This document shows positions 23,040 to 35,472 of a stretch of 64,000 bases of DNA, piece by piece. The notes beneath the pieces were generated by a model. The model had not been told where the DNA came from. It searched no databases and worked only from the letters and a program-made list of their open reading frames with translations. Every line of letters begins with the position of its first letter. Position 1 is the first letter of the stretch. The position numbers were made by a program, and so were the translations under genes. The stretch is from the NCBI GenBank assembly GCA_020091685.1, contig CM034613.1, positions 5,511,525 to 5,575,524 of the forward strand. The letters run 5' to 3'. The stretch is from Lutjanus erythropterus (lineage: Eukaryota > Chordata > Actinopteri > Lutjaniformes > Lutjanidae).

Positions 23040-24310
23040 TGCTGTAGAGTTGCCGATGCTGTGAAGTATCACATATAATTCTAGACGTCAATCTGATCAT
23101 CAAACATAATACTGAGGGTAATGAGAAAGTAGGGTTACTACGATAACACATACAGACACACATGGACACATAGTATGTTTACACACTGAGGACCAACAAA
23201 CCTTAGAGACCAGCAAACTAGAAAAGGCTTTGAGGACACTGGAGGTTATTTTACCACATTTCAATTACAGTTCAAACAGGATCTCAGAAATATATTTCCT
23301 AGAAAGGGAGACTCTGCAGCTGTCAGGTATGTTTACCCGTACATTATGCACTGACAGACCTCATTAGCATGCAAAGGAAACAGTGCTGTTTTTTTCATGG
23401 GAAACTTCACTTAACCTAGTGCAAGGACACCAGGTGCTAAGTCAAAGCAACAGCGATGTGCTTGTAGATTCCCCGTAGCCTCACAGGACAGCCACTCCTC
23501 AGAAAATGGAGGCCATAAGCTGTCTTGTGTGGCATTTATTTCTTCCTGCAGGATTTGGCCTTTCAGATCACATTTCTCTTAAACTGCATGTGGTCTCCAT
23601 GGATTGTGGACTCAAAACCAGTGACAGGATAAGGGAGGACAGCAAGATTCATGTGAGTAAACACAGAGAGACAGAGAGACGAAGAGAGGTGGAAAATATG
23701 GCAGTCAGATTGTACGCTGGTATCGCGCTTTTGTGTTGGCACAGCATCAACAGCCTGATGGCCAATTAGCAATAAGTAGTGGGCAGGTGGAGGCCTATCA
23801 GTCTGCAATTTTGCACACTCTTCCTTCCCTTTTTCCCTCCGTCCTTTTCCTTCCTTCCCTCCATCATGTCCTTCCCCTAACCCAGTGACCACCCACTCCT
23901 TCGCACATCTCTCTGAGGGCCCGGTCCCTCCACGGGGGCCTGCAAAAGCCAGATGGCGTTCGCAGTTGTGTCAGTGTCTGTGTTTGTATGTTAGTGTGTT
24001 TGCTTCTTCCCAGACAACCAGCCACCGGCCCACCAGAGCTGCGGGGCTTCGCTTGAGCTATTGGCACTGATTAAGACATGTTGGAACGTGCCAGGCATTT
24101 CACGCATACACTCATCCTCGCACACAAACACACACACGCTGCTCTCATCATGACTCGTCTTCTGAAGTTTCGCCTGCAGTGATGTTCGATGGCTTCTGGT
24201 GAGGAGAGTGTGGGAAAGAGCAGACACTGGTCACACAGGGGGCATTTTCTCTTCACCTTTTTAAATGTATACTACCAATGGTGGACTCAGGGTACCAGCT
24301 GTACCCACTA
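23040..24310. other. non-coding stretch with pyrimidine tracts
   Basis: No gene recognised. Pyrimidine tracts lie at 23817-23840 and 23842-23862 and give rise to overlapping frames on both strands. A short homopurine run and CA-rich pieces lie near 24120-24140. Confidence 0.5.
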
Positions 24311-24540
24311 TAGAGGGCACTTTATCATGTTGTCTTGGACACTGTGCCACTCTAGTGGGCACTTAATCTGATTTTGTCCACTGAAGAGGTACTCTAATGG
24401 GCACTTCCCTGAATTTTCTCTACTAGAAGGGTAGTTTAGAGGGCATTTTACCACATTTTCTCCACCGGAAGGGCACCCTAGAGGATACTTTAACACGTTG
24501 TCTTGGACGTTGGGCAATTCTAGTGGACATTTATCATGGT
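24311..24540 (-). repeat. 42-bp minisatellite, five units plus a partial sixth
   Basis: Units of exactly 42 bp start at 24311, 24353, 24395, 24437 and 24479, each beginning TAGAGGGCAC or TAGTGGGCAC, with a partial unit from 24521. Units 1 and 5 share a TGTTGTCTTGGAC block not found in units 2 to 4, hinting at a higher-order pattern or conversion. Because 42 is divisible by three, the minus strand is open through the array (24308-24517). It encodes a 14-residue period with a recurrent KCPL motif. No start or splice context argues for real translation. Confidence 0.9.
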
Positions 24541-24769
24541 TTAACTACCATAACAGCAGGCAGAGCAACATTTTGTATGTTATATGACCCTGGAGACAAA
24601 AGTCCCTGGAGTCGTCCGGGAGCAGTAAACCATAAATGCGTATCACTGACAGTTTTCAGCGGTCATTCACTCATGTGCCCTCAAGTGGCCTTTATGATTG
24701 GACTGTTTTCTGATATAATCTGTGATTTTAGACCATAAAAGCCTTTCCCTTCCTTTATGACTTTCTGGC
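24541..24769. other. non-coding stretch, nothing recognised
   Basis: Short interval after the minisatellite. No gene or repeat recognised. Confidence 0.4.
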
Positions 24770-25020
24770 ACCCTGCAGCAAAGAGCAGCCATCACATTCT
24801 CCATTCATTAGGCCTATAAGAGGCTCATTTTAATTTTGTTTAATTTGATTTCAGTATCAGGTGCTATAATCTGGAAATGACTTGAGGCCCAAGCGGTTAC
24901 CTGTGTTGAATACTTGATCAGCGAGAGCGAATAAAATGTATTTATTCCAGTTATGGTGAGCAAGCCTCAGCAGTGCTCCCCTCTCTCCAGAATAGACATC
25001 ATGTTGCAGAGAGGACATGG
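24770..25020. promoter_or_regulatory. candidate conserved non-coding element
   Basis: A compact, repeat-free block with AT-core sites (CCATTCATTAGGCC, TTTTAATTTTGTTTAATTTG) and a GC-balanced remainder. It resembles a conserved enhancer core in texture only. No alignment was possible and no gene is assigned. Confidence 0.15.
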
Positions 25021-26131
25021 ATGAATGTTGACATGCACAGTATTGCAGACAAACATTTTATGGATGCACTTACTGTATGTCAACAGAAATATATATGATG
25101 ACTGATAACAATGTCAGTTTGGTGGACACATCCATCTCTGTGAAAACCTCTTGAAAACCTTTTATCACCTACTGTTTGCCTTTGGGACTCAACCACCATG
25201 TAGATCTTTCACTAGGCACTACCACTAAATTAATTTATATTAATAAATGGAGGATGGAAATTATTTATTGATAGAGTAACCTATTTTTGATGGTCATTTT
25301 CAAAAATTGGCTTGTTAAAAAAAATAATACAGGAAAATGAATGGCAAAGCAGTCTAGTGATTCAACTGTAACAAATGTGCCAAAATTGGGTGTAGTGGTT
25401 TAACAGTTTTAACAGATTTCTTCAGTTGAGTCAAGAAAGGGGAGTGGATGTGAGTTTAAGCTGTTTTAGGTTGTAGTTTGTTTTTGGGATCATTTGGCAA
25501 AAATTCCATAATAACCTTTCAACACTTTGGAATTCAAGTGGTCTGACAGAAAACTTATGCATGCTTTTGTTTTAAGATTTTAAAATCTAGCCTGCAACAA
25601 GACACTTAAGCCAATCACAGGTCAGTCAGATAATTGATTGAGTATCATAGCAAATGTGTCAGTATTTGACGATCTGTGAATGCGACTCAGCAACCAACTG
25701 CACCTTTAATATGGACCCAATCTTATAATCGGCTATCATCTGAAAATGATTTTGCCTCTGGGGGCAGCAGCTCATGTTCCAGGGCTTCTGGTTTAGTCAA
25801 CAGATATCCTGGCCAAGACTTCATCTTCCAGGTTCCTGTCATTATTTAATGTACTAAATGGTCATCAGATGATACCCCAAGGGTTCAGAAATTGCATTTC
25901 GGCCAATACGTTCTGCTCTTTTCCTCTCCACATGGACATTTTACCTGAATGCAACCAAAGTCTGCACAAATAGGATTGGTCAATAGTACTCAGACTACAA
26001 ACGCAATGGGAAACCAGAACACTTCTGGCACACAAATACTGTCCCTTGTCTACAGATTCTGCATTCACATGCAGATGTGTGTTTATAGAGATTAATCTGG
26101 GCCTTGATACATGCTGCAAAAAAACACATTG
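25021..26131. other. non-coding stretch, nothing recognised
   Basis: AT-rich, with no gene and no clear repeat terminus. Confidence 0.45.
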
Positions 26132-26135
26132 TTAA

Positions 26136-26634
26136 AGGGAAACATTGGCACTTTTCATGTGGACGTCCAGTCAGTGTTGATGGTAAATGTAGTCAAGTGC
26201 AGCAATAAATTTCTTAGTGTGTATTTTATAGATCAAGAAAGCTTAGTTCTCATGCTGCATAATCTGTTGTTCTTCCTGCATCCAGTGATGTCACAGTGGT
26301 GTAGTTCAGGACGATCTACAGACTATTTCAGCTTGGATTTCTAGTCTTCACCTTAAGTGGGCCTGGGGACATACTAGACAAGTATTTTTGTCTCCTAACA
26401 CCATGTTTGGGCCAACAAAGTAAAAGCTATAGGCTAGGGTGGGGACAACATGAGCGTGGGCATCAGAAGCTGGCCTGCAATGCATCCTGGTACATGTAGG
26501 CACTGCTGCATGATTATGCGAGCAGGATAATTCATCTTTCTCTGTCAATATAGCATGCACTGTGGAACTTATTGCTTCAACTGACACCATCAACACTGAC
26601 TGGACACCCACGTGAAAAGTGCCAAATGTCCCTT
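26136..26634. mobile_element. TTAA-flanked non-autonomous element with long inverted repeats
   Basis: TTAA lies immediately outside both ends (26132-26135 and 26635-26638). The left end reads AGGGAAACATTGGCACTTTT. The inverted right end reads AAGGGACATTTGGCACTTTT. Similarity continues for about 70 bp, including a shared block of TGGACGTCCAGTCAGTG / TGGGTGTCCAGTCAGTG type, then GTTGATGGT and a GCAATAA. A TTAA target duplication is used by piggyBac, Kolobok and ISL2EU-type elements; the purine start of the repeat favours Kolobok, but this is not decisive. At 499 bp it has no transposase. Open frames of 77 and 87 codons inside are by-products of the inverted repeats. Confidence 0.8.
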
Positions 26635-26638
26635 TTAA

Positions 26639-28334
26639 CAGCTTAGATTAGAACAAGTGGTCAATATCGTATATTACACTCACTGTAACGGTTTACCTTG
26701 CTCTTTAATGGAACAATTTATTTGTGTAAGGCTTATATGGGATTTTTAAATGACCATGTCATTTGGTTCATAGAGTTGTCTCCCTCTTTGACACCCCTAC
26801 AGCCAAAGAACATGGACACTTTTTCTCCCTTGGACAGACAGCAACCTAGGCAGCCTGCCAGACGAGCAGCTGAAACTGCATCAGCACTTCAACACATTAG
26901 CCTTCCTTGCTTCGTTGCCACATAGAGTTATTTTACATGTACAGATAATGGCTTTGGAGGGTTTAAATGTTAGACTACTTGCGTGACTGGAAAATGCTGA
27001 CTGAGCGGTTGCTGCTTAACACGGCGAGGTTTTAAACTGTATTTAAGATATTGTTTCATGCCACTTTGCTCAGTCCCTTTCAAGACGATAGAAAATGAAA
27101 ACATTTTGAAAGATCCCTCCGTCCTCCATTGTGTGATACTGTGTCCATGCTGTTTTACTTGTTCCCCCTGTTCTTTTGCACCAGCTCTGTGACCATTAGC
27201 GCAACTCCCCCATCACTCTAAAGACAATTCCTCTCTCCTGTTCCTTTATTCGAAGGCTGCCACACGCTCCATCTTGTTTTAGAGGAAATGGGCATCATCA
27301 TAGTATGACACTATTCAGAATTTTCCAGCCCATTTCCTCACCTTGCCACTCTCATCTTTCAGTGCTTGTAGACAATGTTCTCTCCACCCTTCTGTCTCTG
27401 CGTGATCTATCACAGCAGGTAATCCATTGTGTGCAGAGGATTTGGTGGGTGGCATACAAACTGAAACAGCAGATTTTCAACACTATGTGTGGTCGACTCA
27501 TCTGTTACCACATCCAAACACATTTATAAAGAGCCTATGTGCAAAAAGAGCATAAATGAGCAAATTCTGTGTAAACCAAATCATGTGAGTTTCAAAAGTA
27601 TCCAAATATTATGCAGACTATAATCATGTATTATTCAATGTTGTCATTAATCTTAATGAAAACACTGATGACTTGGCTTTAATAACATGATTTTTGCACG
27701 ATTTTATTAGTATTCTAATTTCAAGTGGTTAGTCCTCTTTATCTCATTTTTTGTACCAGCATTTTTTCAGTTCCTTTCATTTTGCCTCTCTGAATCTATG
27801 TGGCCATCAAGCTTACGCAGGCCAGTCGCTATGTCACATTAATGACAAAGTCATTTTGGTCCAGCCAGCCACATTTCAATTAGTAATTGTGGAGTATTTG
27901 TCTGCGATATCAATCAGACACTTTCACTGGGGCCTGTGCGTTCCCATCATCACACAGTATCAATCACACTCAGCTTAACAGTGGTCGAACATTAATCAAG
28001 GGGATCAGAGGAATTATTGAGGGACATACACCCACCAAGCCACTTAACGCACAAACTGGAGGAATTGATCTTCAAAGGAATGGTGAAATAAATCGCCAAA
28101 CATGAGCAAAGTGTATGCACTATTGTTATTTGGCTTGCTTTGAATTACAGTTGCTTTGGGACACTACTGAGCTATATATCAGTTTTTTAAAGATTTTTGA
28201 ATACAGAATGATGGACTGATCCATGGTTGCTTTTGACCTTTTCATGTGATTTGCTAACAATAAGAAACCTTAACACTAAACCTGTCAGAATGATGCCAGA
28301 CATTTTAGTTTGTCTTATTTTCTTAAGTTTAAAT
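26639..28334. other. non-coding stretch, nothing recognised
   Basis: No gene or repeat terminus recognised over about 1.7 kb. All open frames are under 80 codons. Confidence 0.45.
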
Positions 28335-28853
28335 CAGGGGTTCCCAAAAAATTTCAGCTTGAGGCCCAAAAGAGAAATTTGGGGTCAATAGCAATAATCA
28401 AGTTTGACTTAACAGAGTAATGCAGTAACTTTAACAGGGCAAACAGCAGCAGATCAAAACAAGACTTTGTACTAAAATATCGTAGTGGCGGCCCACTTAA
28501 GTAATAGGCTGCATTACTATGATGACTGATGTAGATCAGATTGCTAATTAGCTCGCACATTGCTGACATTAACTTATGATGTGACTATATATTTTATATG
28601 TGGCTTTTACTGGTCCCGCAGCAACATCATTTAACCAAACTGAAAGCAACTGGTTTTCTTTTCAACCTACAGAGAGAGACAGAAAACAGAGAGAAATAAA
28701 AATAGATGCTTGTTAACTTCTGCATTTGAGCTAAATAAAGGTGTCAATCACTATATGAAGAAATACAGTATGGATTTTACTGTGTCAGTTGGTGAACCAG
28801 TAAAAATGGGTCCATGACCTATTTTGTGTTGGGATCCTTAGTGTGAGAAATGA
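28335..28853. mobile_element. non-autonomous DNA element (CAGGGGTTCCCAAA type)
   Basis: It starts CAGGGGTTCCCAAAAAATTT with AGCTTGAGGCCCAAAAG. It ends GGGTCCATGACCTATTTTG, then GGGATCCTTAG and TGTGAGAAATG. These are the ends of a dispersed element whose termini read CAGGGGTTCCCAAACTTTTT and TTTGAGAAATGCTG in better copies. The interior contains GGCGGCCCACTTAAG. No clean target duplication is seen, and no coding capacity is present. Confidence 0.55.
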
Positions 28854-31089
28854 AACTAACTGAACAAAAAATACGGTACTATTTCAGATAATACACCACT
28901 TTAAGACTTTTTTTATGGTGCATACGCAGAGATATTTACAAATATAGCACATTACACAACAAATGCCATTTTCCATACTGTCCTAGACACCTACACACAC
29001 ACATACGATCCATATACTAACATGAGAAAGAATAAGTGAGTGAGAGGAGAGAAAGTAAGACCCTGTGGACATGAGAGCTGAAGCTACTGGTCTTCTTTGT
29101 GTCTCCCACCACCCCCGTCCTCCTCTTCTCCATCTTCTGCACCACAGGCAGAGGAAGACCTTTCACGCAGCTCGCTCGGCAGCCCAGAATGTTACCTCTC
29201 TGTGTGGGAGAGCGCCATATCGTAGCACTTATTTATGTTGACTTTACAGCCACAGACGGTAGTTACGTATCATCAAAATGAAATGCTGTTGTTGGGAAGT
29301 TTTCATGAACCAAACCCAGCCAAATCAATATGTATGGAGTTGCAAGGATGTGATACAATGAGCGGTAGGGGTAGTTAGTCTTGCAGTTGTGTGAAATCAA
29401 TGCCCCTTCTCAGTTGGCCTGACCTGCTTCTATTACAGACTCCATTCATGATTGTGTGCGACTGTGTGTAAGCAGATTGTGTGTGTATTCATAACATCCG
29501 TCCCTGTCTTTAGGAGCATTCTGGTCTGAATACAGCAGCAAATGTATGTGCAGAGCTGCGAGTGTGTAAATGTGTGTATGTCTCTGCTTGTGTATGCATC
29601 TGCTCTACATAATGCTGACAGACAGTGAGGACCCACTACACACACACACACTTTATCTCTTGCATTGTTTTCTAGTCAAGTCAGATATATGCACCACAGC
29701 ACTTCTTTCCACCGTATTCATCATATCAACAGAGGGCTTACTGATCAATCAGAAGGGCCAAATGGAGGTGATATCTATTGTATTTATTCATGAAATTACT
29801 GTCTAGACATCGGACCCAAGGAGGTGACTGCAATGGCTGAATGCTAACCAGGGACAAGTGCATGAAGATACTGTCATTGCAAAGCAGTGTTTATCCACAG
29901 GGTGAATAAGGAACCTTGTAAACACCGAAACTACTCACAGAAACAGGACATCTGCTGCTTTGCAGTACTTTATCAAAAAAAGACTATGTAATCACGTTGT
30001 TATGTGATCTACACCTCGCAACCCTAAAAAATTAGTCCATATAAACTATGATTGTCCCAAAAAATAATTAATGATATGGTTATCATATGTGAACATGCTC
30101 AACATGGACCATCCAAAAACAGGCACCAAAGAGATTTTGCCACCTTAGGTGGTGTCAAATTCTTTTTTTTGTTTTTTGTTTTTTATGTCAAAACGTGACT
30201 ATACTGACTTGTATCCGACTTGCTTATCCTGAGCAGACTAGATTAGGTACATAATAGATTCTAATGCCACTGTTTAATATATGTGTCTACAACCAGTAAC
30301 ACTGTCAAACACTGTCAGTTACAAGCTAACAAGCAACAAATAAGATGCTAACTACACTTACCACAAAGGTGGTTTTCAGGAAAAACAGGGATTTTGGCAA
30401 GACAAGTGGCCCTACAAGGTTTCTCATGAGCACCAAAACTGAGCAAAACGAAGTAAGGAACTGCAACTGCAGTAGTAAAAAGCCTGTGTTCGAGATGAGA
30501 CTTTGGCTTTCTTTGAACTCTACATCTATATAATCTAGAAGTAACTCAGTTGGAGTTCATTGTGCAGTACAGATAGTGTGGTAGGAAAACTGTAAATTCT
30601 CTTCACACTAGCTACAAAGTTGCTCGTGCTAAAGTCTAAGAGACTGGTGTGAGTCCATAAAAACTTCCCGAGGAAAATGGTAAATATAAAGGAAACTTTA
30701 ACCAACGTGGTTTTATGCAACTTGGTACATCATTTCTCAATGAGGGGGAAAGAACAGATGTCCTTCCAGCCTTTAAAAAAATATATAATTTTTTTATCTA
30801 GCAAAACCATCTTAAACAAAACATTTATAAGTATTTAAAATGTATCTTGGGGGGGGGGGGGGGTTAAGCGGTTTATTCTGTGGAGGACATTGCACCTCTG
30901 TACTTTCAAGAAGCAATGGCAAATATTAAGCACCCTGGCTGTCTTGGAAAAGGTTACTGGGCTATTCTAAGTAAGAGGCTCAGCGTTAAAAAGTTTGAAA
31001 CACATTTGTGAAAAGTCACATTTTATGACTCCCATCTATGTTATGACTACCTATTTCACATCGTGCCCTTTAATACATTGTGGGGCTAT
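28854..31089. other. non-coding stretch with a G15 run
   Basis: No gene recognised. The stretch contains TG/CA microsatellite pieces near 29448-29660 and a run of 15 G (30849-30863). The 60-codon frame at 29099-29281 has no recognisable content. Confidence 0.5.
30849..30863 (+). repeat. G15 homopolymer
   Basis: Fifteen uninterrupted G bases within AT-rich sequence. It is the same length as the C15 run at 18468, but nothing in the flanks links them. Confidence 0.9.
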
Positions 31090-32060
31090 AATGGGGACAC
31101 TGGGTCCCTGGGAAGGTTGGTGAGGTCACAGGGCATCGGAGGAACCAATAATAAGATGAATGCTGGTAATTTACTTCCTGGTTCTTGACTGAACGGGGTC
31201 ATCTTTGTTGACCCCGTAATGGAGAATTGCTCAGGATATAATTAAAGACATGAATGTCCTTCAGGAAACTACTCCTTGAATTCTCCATCACCAAAGAAAT
31301 CGTTTTAATTTCCTATCAAGGCTGGGTCAGAAGTTATCTAAAGCATAGTGGGAGGCTGATTAAACATGGCTAGCCAGAAGTAATCACTTTGTTTTTTCTT
31401 TGCCCCTGTCTGCTAGGCCTCTTTAGTGGTGTTCACTAGGTGTGGCATGCACCTAAGGAGTTTTGACGACACAGAGCTGATTTGCAGTGATAAGTGAGGG
31501 AAACGGGAAAGGGAGAGAGACATTTTTCTCTGTCACTTTGCTTTTTGGGCTTCATATTTCACTGCCTCGCGGTGTCCCAGGAATTGAGAACGCCCCTTTC
31601 CCCCCCGGCGCCTTCGCCCACCCATTACACCTTTAATCACTCCTCTCTCCCTCCTTGTCTTTTTCTCAGCCCCCCCCTCTAACTTTTTCTGTGCTCCGGC
31701 CAGCTCCCTTGATAGCGAGCGCTTTAAATTTGCTCGATCATTATCGTCGTAAATTAGACTGGTGGGTTGAAGCGGCAGCCTGGAGAATTTTTAAGTTGGG
31801 CAGCTCTGAACAGCGGTGGCTTTGAATTTGGAGATGAGGGTCATCCTGGGGTGACAGAGGTTGAGAGAGGGGATGTCATTAACATATGAAGATGAGAGCT
31901 GCCCTTCATTACACGGCCGGACACACACAGGGGTTATTTAAAGGAATCAGAGCGAGTTTATGAGTTGTTTACACTGCCATTCATCATTTGACTCCATCAG
32001 CACAGTTCATCTATTGAGCTCCCTACCCTTTGACCTCCGGGAATCAATGGCAGCAGTTTT
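31090..32060. promoter_or_regulatory. candidate conserved non-coding element block
   Basis: Almost 1 kb of repeat-free sequence with balanced composition and many AT-core motifs (GATATAATTAAAGACATGAA, TCGTTTTAATTTCC, TGATTAAACATGG, CATTAACATATGAAGATG). It is interrupted by a CT-rich, CCCC-containing patch at about 31595-31685. No frame of interest crosses it. The texture suggests developmental regulatory sequence, but this is inference from appearance alone. Confidence 0.22.
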
Positions 32061-33269
32061 TCCCCTATCTTTTTTTCACCGTCCCTTTTGCAGCTAAAGC
32101 AAAAAACAGCCCTTCTCTTTGATTTTCACATCAGCTCCTTCAGTGAAAGTTCACATTAGATTCAAAGCTACAAAAGAGAGCTACTCTTTTGCCACAGGTC
32201 ACCCTCCCTTCTCTGTTGCCCTTGCCACCTCTGTCTGGGTCATGCTTTGGAAGAGCTTGGTAAAATTGGCTGCGAGTAAAAGACTGTAGGTGGTAATAAC
32301 CAGGCACAGCGCTCAGGCACAACATCCCGGCAAATAATAAGGCAGGAGGAGAGTTCAGAGCAGACCTCCGCACAGCTGTCCATTTCTCTCAGATTCTTTC
32401 TTTCGGGAGCTGATTCACAATTGCACACATCCAGCTACGCGCCCAGAAGCTTGCACACACTCACACAACATTTTTGCAGAAACCTCAGCCTACACGCATG
32501 TGGAGACAGATGCATGCTGTGCCTTTCTTCTGTCAATTTCTCAGAGGGACTAAAACCTGCAGCAATCATCACTGACCCCTCTGCAATCAAACAGAAGGTG
32601 TTCTTTCTATCCTGGCTCTCTCTTTGAACATCCTGCACTACAAAGCCAAGGACTGGTGGACAGAGACAGAGACAGGACAGACACACAGAGAGGGACAGTG
32701 AAAGATCAAAATGGAGTGCTGGAGTGATGGATACAGAGTTACCTTCTTTTGTGCAAAATGAAACCTTAAAATGCTAAAAAGACAAGGAAAAAATCTAATT
32801 AGATCTATTTTATTACATTTTTTAAATCTCTTTCTGTGACTGACTGAAATGTGACATATTTAATCTGCACACAGGTCTTAGAGAAGACATTAGATATGCT
32901 GCTGCAAAAAGTATACAGACTGTGGTTCTTGCATCCTGCATAATGTAAGGCTTAAGCTACTAAAACACAGGGTTAAACTGCAGGTAATACTGTGGCTTAA
33001 GATCTTAAGATCACATAAATAATTAACTTAACTTGAGGGTAAGGCGTGATTTTATTTTTATTCTCTTTTTGTCTGTACAATGACATCATACTAAATAGTG
33101 TGTGATATATAATGAGTTTGTATCTCAAAATAATGAGAAAGTTTCTTTTTTTTGTGACACAAACTCTTAATTTCATAAAGCATCTCATTATAATGACTTA
33201 AATGACCTTCTTTTTTCCCCCACATCTTTTTTCATGACATTAGTGGTAATAGGCTTCCTTAGAAAGAGA
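32061..33269. other. non-coding stretch, nothing recognised
   Basis: No gene recognised. The sequence around 33090-33190 is rich in ATAATGAGA-type words of the kind found in fish low-complexity repeats. Confidence 0.45.
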
Positions 33270-33350
33270 CAGCGCCTGAGCAGCAGCACAAGGACCCCAG
33301 GAATACTAGCTGACGTCATGGCATTAGCTAATGGAGATCCTAATAAACCA
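33270..33350 (+). mobile_element. LINE 3' tail fragment
   Basis: The order AAGGACCCCAGGAATACTAG, CTGACGTCATGGCATTAG and CTAATGGAGATCCTAATAAA matches the 3' untranslated end of a common fish LINE family. In better copies it reads GACCCCAGGAAGAGTAGC followed by GCTAATGGGGATCCTAATAAA. Only the last 80 bp or so is present, as expected of a 5'-truncated retrotransposition. No reverse-transcriptase frame is present upstream. Confidence 0.55.
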
Positions 33351-35472
33351 ACTAACAAACTGATATTGACTGGAAAGAGACAGAGGAAAAAATTCCCATC
33401 CTTAACTAAGTGCCTTGAGTTCCCTCAACATAAGTGTAAAAATGTTAATCGTGCATTAATTGCAAAGAATGGATCCTTTTTGGAAGAAAAAAGACATGCA
33501 TTGAGTTGAGAAGCGGATGTGAAATAGAAAAAAGAAACTAGGCTTAGGAAATGTTTTTATTCAGACATGTATGTGCCTGTGTGGGTGTGTGTAAGCTACA
33601 CTATGCACTGGAGCATCCCCTGTCCCCAGACCGTCAGCATCAAAACACAACTGTGAAGCCTAAAAAGTGAAATATTAAGCATCAGCTGAAATCTGATCTA
33701 AACACAGAACACCATCAAACAGCTTCCTACAGCTCGTCTCCTATGGAAGGAAGCGCTGAGAATCAGAGACCAAAACAAATGCATATTTGAGATTCATGAC
33801 AAGAAGGGAGGGAGACGGAGAGAGATAAAGAGGAGGTAAGGTGAGAGAACCAAAGCGATGCAGTCTGAGTGGGAAGGCACAGGAGTGAAGGCACATGAAG
33901 GTGTAGGGAAAAAAAGCAAAGTTGAAAAAAAAAAAACACAAAGGAGACAGTGCTGACTGTCAGAATCCCTCACCTGCACTTTCTTCCTGCCCCCTCCCCT
34001 GTGACCAAATGAGTATGGGAGGGGAAAAAAAAAAGGAAGAGGAGGAAGGAAGAAAGAGGGGAGGATGGATTGAGAGAGGACACGCATGGCCGAGCATGAA
34101 ATCACACGTGCGCAGCCCTGCACTGTCTAACATGAGACACGGCGGATCCTAACCATCACCATGACCGCATAGCGCCAAGATTATAGAGCAGGCCGAGGTG
34201 AGGAGCAAGGCTGCAGCTAAGGTTCGACTGATACATTAAGGGAGTGATGCTAGAGCCACACTCAGGGTCACTAGGGCTATCTGGGTGAATGGGAAGTGGG
34301 TGCAGGTGGATCCTGATGTGAGTGTCTGTGTGTGCACAAGAGTAGTTGGAAAAGCCCAGTTTATGTTCTGAACACAAAAAAAAAAAACTTTGGAAATGTT
34401 ATCTAATTCCTGCAGGATCTGTATGTGAGAGGATGAATGACAGGCCTTTTCCACCAACGTGAACCCAGCCCCGTTCTGAAGATTTTCCAAAATCCATTTG
34501 TTTGGAATGTGAAAAGTTGATTCCCAGCTGCTAATGACGTCCTTGATCAAACTATGTCAAAAATGTGTACGGCGGTTGTGGCTGTGAGGTCAAGCAGGTA
34601 ATCGAACCATCAGATGATCTGCAGTCCATTCACCAAAACTGGTGGAAATGTGGATGGGTTCACTATATAGCACCAAGGTTCCAAGATTCTTAAATGAAAC
34701 GGTTTCATGAATCAGTACTTATTTAGTGGAAAACCAAAACTTGTAAAGCGAACATGCTGTATAAATGCAGCAGGGCTGACCAAAATGCTTTGAAGCTTCT
34801 ACTGATGCCATGGTAACTGATGTCCAATATATCTGAAGGAGATGTGGCGTTAGCTGCACTGATAAAGAGGCAAAAGGCTGCTAAAAATTGAAAAAGAAGC
34901 TCTTCAATGACATTTGATTAGTCTCAAAATCCATAAACATACAAGCCGACTGCATGTGTAATACAAGGGCTCAGTGAAGCAGCCTCATGTGCATGAGTGC
35001 ACAAGCTTGGCCCTCTGTAAGGGCTGTGACTGATTAGTGTCCTCATCTGTCATTAAACTCTTGATTAATAATGGCAAAATATATAAGTAAATAAATGATG
35101 AAAGTATGATAGCTTGTGGTGTCCTCCTCCTCCTGAGAAATCTTCAAATATCTATGGTGATTCTCACTGATGCTTCAAAGCTCCAAAAATGGTATTCAGG
35201 ACAGCCCTAAAATGCTACACTCACAAGTCAGCCTCAAAACAATTTGGTTAATAGAGACTAAGGATAATCTCCCAGTATTTCATTGTTAAATCTGGGTGGA
35301 AACAACTGAAGAAGTTAAAGAAAAATATCTGCAGTACCAATCCCAAGTCTTCAGGGCTGCCCTTCATATTGTGGACAATAAATGTGATGAGTACAGGTGT
35401 GTTAGAGGCTGTACTCACCATCGTTCTAGCCACAAGACACAGAGGAGTGAATGAACCATCTGTCTATCACAT
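33351..35472. other. non-coding stretch with purine tract
   Basis: No gene recognised. An unbroken 49-base purine run lies at 34017-34065, and further purine-rich pieces lie at about 33800-33840. Open frames of up to 109 codons on the minus strand are its pyrimidine-rich complement. Confidence 0.5.

Noticed and set aside
24311-24540. Spaced repeats as a CRISPR array
   Set aside because: The units are contiguous 42-bp tandem copies without unique spacers, and the genome is clearly animal.
26111-26611. Frames of 77 (plus) and 87 (minus) codons sharing a VQSVLMV-type peptide
   Set aside because: The shared peptide comes from the long inverted repeats of the TTAA-flanked element, not from duplicated genes.
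18468-30863. C15 and G15 runs as ends of one inverted element
   Set aside because: The flanking sequences do not match in either orientation. The equal length is coincidence.
33794-34152. Overlapping frames rich in Phe/Pro/Leu (minus) or Lys/Glu/Arg (plus)
   Set aside because: By-products of the polypurine tract at 34017-34065.
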